From Chloroflexota bacterium (GTDB lineage: Bacteria > Chloroflexota > Dehalococcoidia > Bin125): a DNA stretch of 11,105 bases. Numbering within the stretch: the stretch's first letter is position 1; the number at the start of each line of letters is the position of its first letter. A program made the position numbers and the translations under genes. The stretch is from the NCBI GenBank assembly GCA_026707335.1, contig JAPOXB010000194.1:1-11105 (forward strand). Direction: 5' to 3'. A model generated the notes under the pieces. The model worked only from the letters and a program-made list of their open reading frames with translations, was not told the origin of the DNA and made no database searches. Of the stretch, positions 1 through 5,380 are shown piece by piece.

Positions 1-166
1 CGGCCTGCGGCCGGGCGGCGGGGGCGGCGGCGGTCGGCGGGGGGGAGGGGGCGGCCGGAGGCGTCGGCGGCAGCGCTGCAGCGGATGGTGGCGCGGGCGG
101 GGGCGGCAGCGGCCCCGACACCTGGCCCTCCTCCAGCGCGGCGAGGTCGAATTCGTCCTGCGGCAT
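1..166 (-). CDS. Partial Pro/Ala-rich protein, N-terminus only
   Basis: On the minus strand an ATG at 166 opens a frame with no stop down to the left edge, giving 55 residues of an incomplete protein. The first 20 or so residues (MPQDEFDLAALEEG...) are acidic and could form a short helix. From about residue 19 the chain becomes almost pure Pro/Ala, with PPPP runs, and looks like a flexible linker rather than a folded domain. No signal peptide or membrane segment is visible. No Shine-Dalgarno lies just upstream; instead a TAGACT hexamer ends 6 nt before the ATG, which would suit leaderless translation. The gene is divergent from cysD. The family is not recognisable from this fragment. Long Pro/Ala linkers are common between domains of high-GC bacterial proteins, so a folded domain may lie outside the window. 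Confidence 0.6.
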   Translation of the reverse strand, partial: MPQDEFDLAALEEGQVSGPLPPPPAPPSAAALPPTPPAAPSPPPTAAAPAARPQA

Positions 167-172
167 GGGGCG

Positions 173-178
173 AGTCTA
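173..178 (-). promoter_or_regulatory. Possible -10 element for a leaderless minus-strand transcript
   Basis: On the minus strand TAGACT is followed by CGCCCC and then the ATG at 166. A -10 box ending 6 nt before a start codon would put transcription initiation at about the A of ATG. No convincing -35 lies 17 nt upstream. The same spacing recurs before the ccdA-like gene at 4608. Confidence 0.4.
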
Positions 179-215
179 TCGGGGCGCACGACTTTACACG
201 CCGCGCCGATCAATC

Positions 216-243
216 TTGACAATCCTGGTTGTCTTAGTATGGT
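216..243 (+). promoter_or_regulatory. Candidate promoter of cysDN
   Basis: A perfect TTGACA (216-221) is followed after 16 nt by TATGGT (238-243), which matches TATAAT at four of six positions. It lies in one of the few AT-rich patches of this GC-rich window. The expected start of transcription is near 250, leaving a leader of roughly 70 nt before cysD at 319. An alternative -10, TAGTAT at 235-240, matches better but leaves only a 13-nt spacer. Confidence 0.5.
218..233 (+). promoter_or_regulatory. Dyad in the promoter spacer, candidate operator
   Basis: GACAATCCTGGTTGTC is an inverted repeat with perfect 5-bp outer arms (GACAA and TTGTC). The inner positions extend it to about 7 bp with one mismatch. 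It overlaps the end of the TTGACA -35 and fills the spacer before the -10, where a bound repressor would block RNA polymerase. Regulation of cysD by a sulfur-responsive regulator is plausible, but the regulator family cannot be told from one site. Confidence 0.4.
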
Positions 244-249
244 TTTGCT

Positions 250-271
250 GCGGACGGCGCGACGCCGCCGC
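250..271 (+). other. GC-rich hairpin at the start of the cysD leader
   Basis: GCGG (250-253) pairs with CCGC (268-271), and CGGCG (255-259) pairs with CGCCG (263-267). This gives 9 bp with one bulged A (254) and a CGA loop. It would sit at the 5' end of the predicted cysDN transcript. It could stabilise the mRNA or attenuate transcription, but no T-run follows, and such stems arise often by chance at this GC content. No known riboswitch fold is recognised in the leader. Confidence 0.3.
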
Positions 272-318
272 GCAGGAGCCCCGGGCCCACCGGCCCGAAC
301 CCGAAGGAAGCCCGACGC

Positions 319-1254
319 ATGGTCGCCACGCCCCTGGCTCCCGCCCCCGCCGCCCGGCGCGTCCCCCACCTGCGCGAGTTGGAGGCCGAGGCGATCCACA
401 TCATGCGCGAGGTCGCAGCCGAGTTTGAGCGGCCGGTGCTGCTGTTCTCGGGCGGCAAGGACTCGATCGTGATGCTGGCCGTCGCGGCCAAGGCCTTCGC
501 GCCGGGCCGCATCCCCTTCCCGGCGATGCACGTCGACACGGGGCACAACTTCCCCGAGGTGCTGGACTATCGCGACCGCCGGGTGGAAGAGTTGGGCGTG
601 GAGCTGGTCGTCGCGTCGGTGCAGGAGAGCATCGACGCGGGGCGCGTGGTCGAGGAGACCGGGCCGCGGGCGTCGCGCAACCGCCTGCAGACCGTGACGC
701 TGCTCGACGCCATCCAGGAGCATCGCTTCGACGCGGTGTTCGGCGGCGCCCGCCGCGACGAGGAGAAGGCGCGGGCCAAGGAGCGCATCTTCTCGCTGCG
801 CGACGACTTCGGCCAGTGGGACCCGAAGAATCAGCGGCCCGAGGTCTGGACGCTGTACAACGCGCGCCATCGCCGCGGCGAGCACATGCGCGTCTTCCCG
901 CTCTCCAACTGGACCGAACTCGACATCTGGGAGTACATCCACGCCGAGGGGCTGGAGTTGCCGCCGCTCTACTTCGCGCACGAGCGCGAGGTCTTCCGCC
1001 GCGACGGGATGCTGTACGCCGTGGGCCCGTACGTGTCCCTGCTGCCGCGGGAGGTTCCCTTCCGTACGCGGGTGCGCTACCGCACCGTGGGCGACATGAC
1101 CTGCACGGCGGCGGTGCCCTCGGAGGCGACGACGCTGACCGCGGTCGTGAGCGAGATCGCGGCGACCCGGATCACCGAGCGCGGCGAGACCCGCGCCGAC
1201 GATCGCATCTCGGAGACGGGCATGGAGGACCGCAAGCGTGAGGGCTACTTCTAG
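319..1254 (+). CDS. cysD: Sulfate adenylyltransferase subunit 2 (ATP sulfurylase, CysD)
   Basis: Catalytic subunit of the heterodimeric ATP sulfurylase, which makes adenosine 5'-phosphosulfate and pyrophosphate from ATP and sulfate in the cytoplasm, the first step of sulfate activation. The 311 residues match the usual family length. Visible motifs are the PP-loop SGGKDS (44-49), HVDTGHNFPE (71-80), the basic stretch starting GGARRDEEKARAK (142-154), the WDPKNQRPEVW region (167-177), FPLSNWTELDIW (193-204) and the typical C-terminal KREGYF. The N-terminal 15 residues are a poorly conserved Ala/Pro-rich extension. The ATG at 319 is supported by AAGGAAG (304-310), 8 nt upstream. The last 17 nt overlap cysN, so the two are almost certainly co-transcribed and translationally coupled. 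The promoter and dyad at 216-243 probably control it. Confidence 0.96.
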   Translation: MVATPLAPAPAARRVPHLRELEAEAIHIMREVAAEFERPVLLFSGGKDSIVMLAVAAKAFAPGRIPFPAMHVDTGHNFPEVLDYRDRRVEELGVELVVASVQESIDAGRVVEETGPRASRNRLQTVTLLDAIQEHRFDAVFGGARRDEEKARAKERIFSLRDDFGQWDPKNQRPEVWTLYNARHRRGEHMRVFPLSNWTELDIWEYIHAEGLELPPLYFAHEREVFRRDGMLYAVGPYVSLLPREVPFRTRVRYRTVGDMTCTAAVPSEATTLTAVVSEIAATRITERGETRADDRISETGMEDRKREGYF

Positions 1255-2590
1255 CCCCGTCGGCGGCGGTCCCTCCGGCGCGGCGGCCGGCCCGGCGAAC
1301 GGCGGCGGCGCGGACCGCTACGGCGCATCGGACCTGCTGCGCTTCTCGACCGCCGGCTCGGTGGACGACGGCAAGAGCACGCTCATCGGGCGGCTGCTGT
1401 ACGACGCCAAGCAGACCTTCGACGACCAGTGGGAGGCGATCGAGCGGACGAGCAAGGCGCGCGGCGACGCCGGGGTCGATCTGGCGCTGCTGACGGACGG
1501 GCTGCGCGCCGAGCGCGAGCAGGGCATCACGATCGACGTGGCCTATCGCTACTTCCAGACGCCGCGCCGCAAGTTCATCCTCGCCGACACGCCGGGGCAC
1601 GTGCAGTACACGCGCAACATGGTCACCGGCGCCTCGACGGCCGACCTGGCGCTGATCCTCGTCGACGCGCGCCACGGCCTGGTCGAGCAGACCCGGCGCC
1701 ACGCCTCGCTGGCGACGCTGCTGGGCATCCCGCACCTGGTGCTGTGCGTGAACAAGATGGACCTCGTGGGCTACGAGCAGGCCGTCTTCGAGCGCATCCG
1801 GGACGACTTCGCCGACTTCACCGCCAAGCTGCGCGCGACGCACGGGCGGGAGATCGACCTGAGCGCCATCCCCATCTCGGCGCTGGTCGGCGACAACGTG
1901 GTCGAGCGCTCCGAGGCGATGCCCTGGTACGACGGCCCCGCGCTGCTCGACTACCTGGAGTCGGTCGAGGTGGCCTGGGACCACAACCTCGAAGACGGCC
2001 GCCTGCCGGTGCAGTACGTGATCCGACCGCTGGGCTCCGACTACCGCGGCTACGCCGGCGTCGTGGCGGGGGGCATTCTGCGGCCGGGCGACCCGGTGAC
2101 GGTGCTGCCGTCGGGGCTGGAGAGCACGATCCGCGGCGTGCAGGTCGGCGGCGACGAGGTCGAGTCGGCGCGGCCGCCGCTGTCGGTCACCGTCACCCTG
2201 TCCGACGCCCTCGACATCTCGCGCGGCGACCTGATCTGCCACAGCGCCAGCCGTCCCGCCGCGCGGGGGGAGTTCGACGCGATGATCTGCTGGATGTCGG
2301 AGGCGGGCCGGCTCGAGCCGGGGCGGCGCCTGGGCATCAAGCACACGACGCGGACGGCGCGGGCCGTGGTGGACGCGGTCGTGCACCGGCTCGACGTGAA
2401 CTCGCTCCAGCCCGAGCCCGGCGTCGAGGCGCTGGCCCTGAACGACATCGGGCGCGTGCGCCTGCGCTGCACCACGCCGCTGTTCCCCGACCCCTACGCG
2501 CGCAACCGCGTGACCGGCAGCTTCATCCTGATCGACGAGGCGACGTCGAACACCGTCGCGGCGGGGATGGTCCTGGCCGAACCGTCGTAA
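1238..2590 (+). CDS. cysN: Sulfate adenylyltransferase subunit 1 (GTPase, CysN)
   Basis: GTP-hydrolysing regulatory subunit of ATP sulfurylase; GTP hydrolysis drives APS formation by CysD. It is an EF-Tu-like GTPase with the P-loop GSVDDGKST (40-48), a switch I-type QGIT (95-98), DTPGH (117-121), NKMD (172-175) and a G5-like SAL (214-216). Two beta-barrel domains follow (about 255-450). The GTG start is chosen because GGAGGA (1224-1229) lies 8 nt upstream, inside the cysD coding region; the preceding gene ends 17 nt into cysN. The N-terminal 25 or so residues are a Gly/Ala-rich extension absent from most homologues. The protein ends at residue 450 without a fused APS kinase (CysC) domain, so this enzyme makes APS only; no cysC or cysH is in the window. 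Confidence 0.96.
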   Translation: MRATSSPVGGGPSGAAAGPANGGGADRYGASDLLRFSTAGSVDDGKSTLIGRLLYDAKQTFDDQWEAIERTSKARGDAGVDLALLTDGLRAEREQGITIDVAYRYFQTPRRKFILADTPGHVQYTRNMVTGASTADLALILVDARHGLVEQTRRHASLATLLGIPHLVLCVNKMDLVGYEQAVFERIRDDFADFTAKLRATHGREIDLSAIPISALVGDNVVERSEAMPWYDGPALLDYLESVEVAWDHNLEDGRLPVQYVIRPLGSDYRGYAGVVAGGILRPGDPVTVLPSGLESTIRGVQVGGDEVESARPPLSVTVTLSDALDISRGDLICHSASRPAARGEFDAMICWMSEAGRLEPGRRLGIKHTTRTARAVVDAVVHRLDVNSLQPEPGVEALALNDIGRVRLRCTTPLFPDPYARNRVTGSFILIDEATSNTVAAGMVLAEPS

Positions 2591-2604
2591 CCGCCGCGCG
2601 GCGG
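2591..2604 (+). repeat. Perfect 14-bp palindrome directly after the cysN stop
   Basis: CCGCCGCGCGGCGG begins at the base after the cysN TAA and is fully self-complementary. It could form a short stem (5 bp plus a 4-base loop) and act as an mRNA end or weak terminator, but no T-run follows. In GC-rich DNA it may be coincidence. Its position between cysN and a candidate promoter for the next gene favours a boundary role. Confidence 0.25.
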
Positions 2605-2610
2605 CTTGGC

Positions 2611-2628
2611 TAGACTGCCCGGGAGGAG
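2611..2628 (+). promoter_or_regulatory. Possible -10 (TAGACT) and strong ribosome binding site for the VOC gene
   Basis: TAGACT (2611-2616) is a -10-like hexamer without a recognisable -35. GGGAGGAG (2621-2628) is a strong Shine-Dalgarno 5 nt before the ATG at 2634 and fixes that start. If the hexamer is used, the leader is only about a dozen nt and the gene can be expressed apart from cysDN. Confidence 0.4.
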
Positions 2629-2633
2629 TCGCC

Positions 2634-3173
2634 ATGCCAGTGGAGCAAACCACCGACGTCGGCGCGCCCGGCCCGGTGGGTCTCAACCACATCGTGCTCA
2701 ACGTGCGCGACCTGGATCGCGCGCACGCCTTCTGGACCGACGTGATGGGCTTCCGCCACGTCGCGGAGTTGGACCCGTCGCGCGACCGGCGGATGCGCTT
2801 CTACGCCGGCCGGGGCGGCAACCACCACGACCTGGCGCTGATGCAGCTGCCCGAAGGCTCCGACGCGGAGGCGGCGGGGACGCCGCGACCGGGGCTCAAC
2901 CACCTGGCGGTGGAGTACGGCGATCAGGCGTCGTGGCTGGCGCAGCTGCGGCGCCTGCAGGCGGCCGGGGTCGAGTTCGGCAGCCGGGTCAACCACGGCA
3001 CCAGCCACAGCGTCTACATCGAGGATCCGGACGGGCACGGCGTCGAGTTGATGTACTCGCTGCCGGCCGAGCAGTGGCTGGGCGACGTCGGCGCGGCGCT
3101 GAACCACCTCGACGTGCTGCCCCGCGAGGGCGAGGCCGCCCTCGCCGACCCGGAGACGCCGCGCTTCGGCTAG
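2634..3173 (+). CDS. VOC-superfamily metalloenzyme (glyoxalase / extradiol dioxygenase-like)
   Basis: A 179-residue vicinal-oxygen-chelate protein made of two beta-alpha-beta-beta-beta modules, at about 15-75 and 86-145. Metal ligands can be placed by analogy with type I extradiol dioxygenases: H19 in LNHIVLNVRDL, H90 in LNHLAVEY, and E138 in DPDGHGVELMY. The stretch HGTSHSVYIEDPDGHGVEL is very close in style to catechol 2,3-dioxygenase-like proteins. A divalent metal (Fe or Mn) and a catechol-like or glyoxal-like substrate are expected, but the substrate cannot be named. The last 30 residues are an unstructured-looking tail. It lies 43 nt after cysN on the same strand and may be read through from it, but nothing ties its chemistry to sulfate activation. 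It converges on the next minus-strand gene with 10 nt between the stops. Confidence 0.85.
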   Translation: MPVEQTTDVGAPGPVGLNHIVLNVRDLDRAHAFWTDVMGFRHVAELDPSRDRRMRFYAGRGGNHHDLALMQLPEGSDAEAAGTPRPGLNHLAVEYGDQASWLAQLRRLQAAGVEFGSRVNHGTSHSVYIEDPDGHGVELMYSLPAEQWLGDVGAALNHLDVLPREGEAALADPETPRFG

Positions 3174-3183
3174 CGGCCGCGCG

Positions 3184-3546
3184 TCAGTGGCGGGGCCCGC
3201 GGCGCCCGGGGGCGGGGTCGCTCTCGTCGACCTCCCGGACCCCGCCCGGCTCCTCCCGGATCACGGCTTGGAAGAGGCCCAATTCGGGCGGCCCGGCCAG
3301 CACGCCCGCCAGCGAGCCCTGCGCGTGTCCCTTGCGGAAGGCCTCCGACCGGGTCCAGGCCTCGAAGGCGGCGCGGTCGCGCCAGATGGTGTGGCTGACG
3401 TAGTCGCCCTCCTCGTCGCCGCGCAGCAGCGCGAACTGCACCAGGCCGGGCGCCTCCTGCAGGTAGGTCTCGCGCTCCTTCCAGATGCGCTCCCAATCGC
3501 GCTCGCGCGCGGGCACGACCCGGAATCGGTTCATGGCGACGAACAT
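3184..3546 (-). CDS. ABM-domain protein, IsdG/HmoA-like heme monooxygenase
   Basis: A 120-residue ferredoxin-like alpha/beta-barrel protein of the antibiotic biosynthesis monooxygenase superfamily. It starts MFVAMNRFRVVPARERDWE and contains YVSHTIW (49-55) and FEAWTRSEAFRKGH (61-74). Residues N6, W64 and H74 line up with the catalytic Asn-Trp-His triad of IsdG-type heme-degrading enzymes (Asn7, Trp67, His77 in IsdG), so heme cleavage to release iron is the best guess. A plain ABM protein with another substrate remains possible. The ATG at 3546 is preferred over upstream in-frame ATGs because AAGGA (3554-3558) lies 7 nt before it and the domain begins right at this Met. The C-terminal 20 or so residues are a charged, Pro/Gly-rich tail. 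It lies 76 nt downstream of the small gene of the ccdA unit and could be its last member. Confidence 0.8.
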   Translation of the reverse strand: MFVAMNRFRVVPARERDWERIWKERETYLQEAPGLVQFALLRGDEEGDYVSHTIWRDRAAFEAWTRSEAFRKGHAQGSLAGVLAGPPELGLFQAVIREEPGGVREVDESDPAPGRRGPRH

Positions 3547-3622
3547 CGCACGGTCCTTTCGCCGGCTGCGGCCGACCGTCGCAGCGTACCCCGCGGCGCG
3601 CAGCAGCCGACCGGATTTCAGG

Positions 3623-3766
3623 TCACGGCCGGCCGGCTTCGCGGATCCGATCGCGCAGTTGGCCGAAGTACTCCGCATCGGCCGTGACCGCCGGCGGCGA
3701 GGCCGCGCCTTCGAGGAGCAGGTCGCGCAGGCGCTTCCGGGCGGCAGCGTCTTCGGAATTGGACAT
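3623..3766 (-). CDS. Small 47-residue protein coupled to the ccdA-like gene
   Basis: MSNSEDAAARKRLRDLLLEG... is a hydrophilic, charged protein with no signal peptide, membrane segment or cysteine. Two helices are likely, about 6-19 and 33-44, joined by a short Pro-containing link. The ATG shares one base with the TGA of the ccdA-like gene (TGATG). GGAGA (3776-3780) lies 9 nt upstream, so translational coupling is expected. The pattern LLLEG..SPPA....EYF..LR.RI recalls the C-terminal tail of ParD-type ribbon-helix-helix antitoxins. However, the DNA-binding N-terminal part of such proteins is absent and no toxin gene follows. It may instead be a small accessory of the membrane protein. Function unknown. 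Confidence 0.55.
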   Translation of the reverse strand: MSNSEDAAARKRLRDLLLEGAASPPAVTADAEYFGQLRDRIREAGRP

Positions 3767-4608
3767 CAGGCGGCGTCTCCGGGCTCGGCCTGCATGGCCG
3801 CCTGCGCGCCGACGCCCGCCAGATGCCCGATGTAGATCGGCACCAGCGGCAGCACGCAGGGCGACAGGAACGAGAGGAAGCCGGCCAGGAAGGCGACGCC
3901 CACGCCGAAGACGCCGCCGACGCCGCCGATCGACCCGCCGGCCTCCTCGGCGGCGGTCGGCACGAAGGTGAAGCTGTCGTTGAGGACGCGCACGTTGTCG
4001 AGCAGGATCAGCATGCCCATGAAGACGATGAGCACGCCGCTGGCGATGGAGATGAGCGCCATGTACGGGCCCAGCTTGCGCAGCAGCGCCGCCGACGAGC
4101 CCAGCGCGGCCCCGGTGATGAGGAAGGGGATGCCCAGGCCGGCGGCGTAGAAGAGCAGCAGCAGGGCGCCGTGCGCGACGGAGGCGCCGTCGGCGGCGAG
4201 CGTGAGGATGCCGGCCAGCACCGGCCCCACGCACGGCGTCCAGCCCAGCGAGAAGGCGCCGCCGACGATGAGGGAGTGGCCGTAGCGGCGCAGTCGCCCG
4301 CGGGGCGCGGCCGGCGGCGCAGCCGGACCATCGGTGGATGAGGGGCCGCCGAGCTGGTAGGTGCGCAGCAGGAAGGGGATCGTGATCAGGCCGGTGAGGT
4401 GCAGCCCCAGCACGACCAGCGCCGCCCCGGCCACGCGCTGGAACCAGATCATCTGCTCCTGCAGCGCGAAGCCCACCACCCCCAGCGACGCCCCCATGAC
4501 CACGAAGACGGCCGAGAAGCCGGCCACGAAGGCCGCCGCGTGGGCGAAGGTCGCCCGGCGGGGCGGATCGGCGAAGGGGGCGGGCGCGGCGATCGGCGCG
4601 GTGGCCAT
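3766..4608 (-). CDS. CcdA/DsbD-family membrane thiol-disulfide transporter, apparently circularly permuted
   Basis: CcdA proteins carry reducing equivalents from cytoplasmic thioredoxin across the membrane to extracytoplasmic thioredoxin-like proteins, for cytochrome c maturation and related tasks. This 280-residue protein has six hydrophobic segments, at about 21-46, 54-80, 109-137, 146-170, 180-203 and 232-262. The two family cysteines are present: C126 in LGWTPCVGP and C251 in LSFLSPCVLPLVP. In canonical CcdA the SFLSPC helix is the first and GWTPC the fourth. Here SFLSPC is the last, after a linker at about 204-231. Segments 1-5 correspond in order to canonical helices 2-6, beginning with the RRATFAHAAAFVAGF region that normally follows helix 1. 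The ATG at 4608 is chosen from the domain start and from TACGAT ending 6 nt upstream. The gene overlaps the next small gene by one base. Family assignment is strong; the permutation is read directly from the translation. Confidence 0.88.
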   Translation of the reverse strand: MATAPIAAPAPFADPPRRATFAHAAAFVAGFSAVFVVMGASLGVVGFALQEQMIWFQRVAGAALVVLGLHLTGLITIPFLLRTYQLGGPSSTDGPAAPPAAPRGRLRRYGHSLIVGGAFSLGWTPCVGPVLAGILTLAADGASVAHGALLLLFYAAGLGIPFLITGAALGSSAALLRKLGPYMALISIASGVLIVFMGMLILLDNVRVLNDSFTFVPTAAEEAGGSIGGVGGVFGVGVAFLAGFLSFLSPCVLPLVPIYIGHLAGVGAQAAMQAEPGDAA

Positions 4609-4614
4609 GCACCT

Positions 4615-4620
4615 ATCGTA
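4615..4620 (-). promoter_or_regulatory. Possible -10 element for leaderless transcription of the ccdA-like gene
   Basis: On the minus strand TACGAT is followed by AGGTGC and then the ATG at 4608, the same 6-nt spacing as TAGACT before the gene at 166. An AGG triplet lies in the gap but is too close to the ATG to work as a normal ribosome site. No -35 is evident. It sits in the short (51-nt) divergent region between this gene and the transferase gene starting at 4660. Confidence 0.4.
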
Positions 4621-4659
4621 GTCGAGGCGCGGGCGCGCCGCGGCGAGGGGCAGGGCATC

Positions 4660-5380
4660 GTGGCCGAGGCGACGCTGAGCGTGATCATCCCGGCGCTCAA
4701 CGAGGCGGAGACGATCGCGGGCGCGATCGCCAGCGCCTTCGCGGCCGGGGCCGACGAGGTGGTCGTCAGCGACGGCGGCTCGCGCGACGAGACCGTACGG
4801 ATCGCGGAGTCGCGCGGGGCGCGGGTGGTGCGGGGGGCGCGGGGGCGGGGCCCGCAACTCAACCGCGGCGCGGCGGCGGCGAGCGGCCGCATCTACTGTT
4901 TCCTGCGGAGCGGCGGCGGCGAGCGGCCGCATCTACTGCTTCCTCCACGCCGACGCCCGCCTGCACCCCGGCTCGGGCCGGGCGATGCGGGCCGCGCTGC
5001 GCGACCCCGGCGTCGTCGGCGGGAACCATCGCGCCGACTTTGGGCGCGGCGCGAACGGCCGCGTCCTGGCCGCGCTCTACCACGTCATGCGCCCGTTTCG
5101 CGTCTACTACGGCGACTCGGCGCTCTTCTGCCGGGCGGACGCCTTCGCGGCCAGCGGCGGCTTCCCCCCGTACCCGCTGATGGAGGACCTGGCCTTCGTG
5201 CGCCGGCTGCACAGCCTGGGGCGGATGGCGTATCTGCCCACGCCCGTCTTCGCCTCGGCGCGGCGCTGGGAGCGGGGCGGGGTCGCGCGGACGTGGGCGT
5301 CGTGGGTCGTGATCCAGGTCGGCTACTGGCTCGGCGTCCCACCCGAGCGGCTGGCCCGGCTCTACCGGCACATCCGCTGA
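4660..5380 (+). pseudogene. TIGR04283-type family 2 glycosyltransferase, frameshifted by a tandem duplication
   Basis: Starts at a GTG (4660), 10 nt after GAGGGG (4644-4649). Frame 1 encodes MAEATLSVIIPALNE..., SDGGSRDET (37-45) and RGRGPQLNRG (61-70), typical of the family 2 glycosyltransferases called rSAM/selenodomain-associated transferase 2. After about residue 81 the frame is lost at a 40-bp tandem duplication (4865-4944). The rest of the protein continues in frame 2: FLHADARL, GGNHRADF, YGDSALFCRADAF, LMEDLAFVRRLH, RRWERGGVARTW, ending at the TGA at 5378-5380. Deleting one 40-bp copy would give 681 nt, an uninterrupted 226-residue protein of normal family length. Copy 1 is in frame with the upstream half and copy 2 with the downstream half. 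As written, the gene cannot make the full transferase. Either it is a recent pseudogene, a reversible on/off allele, or an assembly error. Confidence 0.85.
4865..4944 (+). repeat. 40-bp tandem duplication, 38/40 identical
   Basis: Copy 1 is 4865-4904 and copy 2 is 4905-4944. They differ only at 4869/4909 (C versus A) and 4899/4939 (T versus C). Both contain GAGCGGCCGCATCTACTG. The unit length is not a multiple of three, so the second copy shifts the reading frame of the glycosyltransferase gene. The two substitutions mean the copies are not a perfectly identical sequencing echo. Confidence 0.92.

Noticed and set aside
1172..2701. A 509-codon minus-strand frame opposite cysN
   Set aside because: It is antisense to cysN across the full GTPase and has no recognisable motif; its Arg/Val/Gln-rich composition is typical of a shadow frame.
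3565..3585. GCTGCG/CGCAGC hairpin as a terminator of the ccdA unit
   Set aside because: The stem is only 6 bp with a 9-nt loop and no T-run, and it lies close to the ABM ribosome site; chance is likely at this GC content.
3547..3678. Longer N-terminus for the ABM protein (start at 3678)
   Set aside because: The extra 44 residues are unlike the family and overlap the small upstream gene; the start at 3546 has a proper ribosome site and domain start.
4609..4932. Upstream extension of the ccdA-like frame to 4932
   Set aside because: The added residues are antisense to the glycosyltransferase start. The ATG at 4608 fits the domain start, and TACGAT lies just before it.
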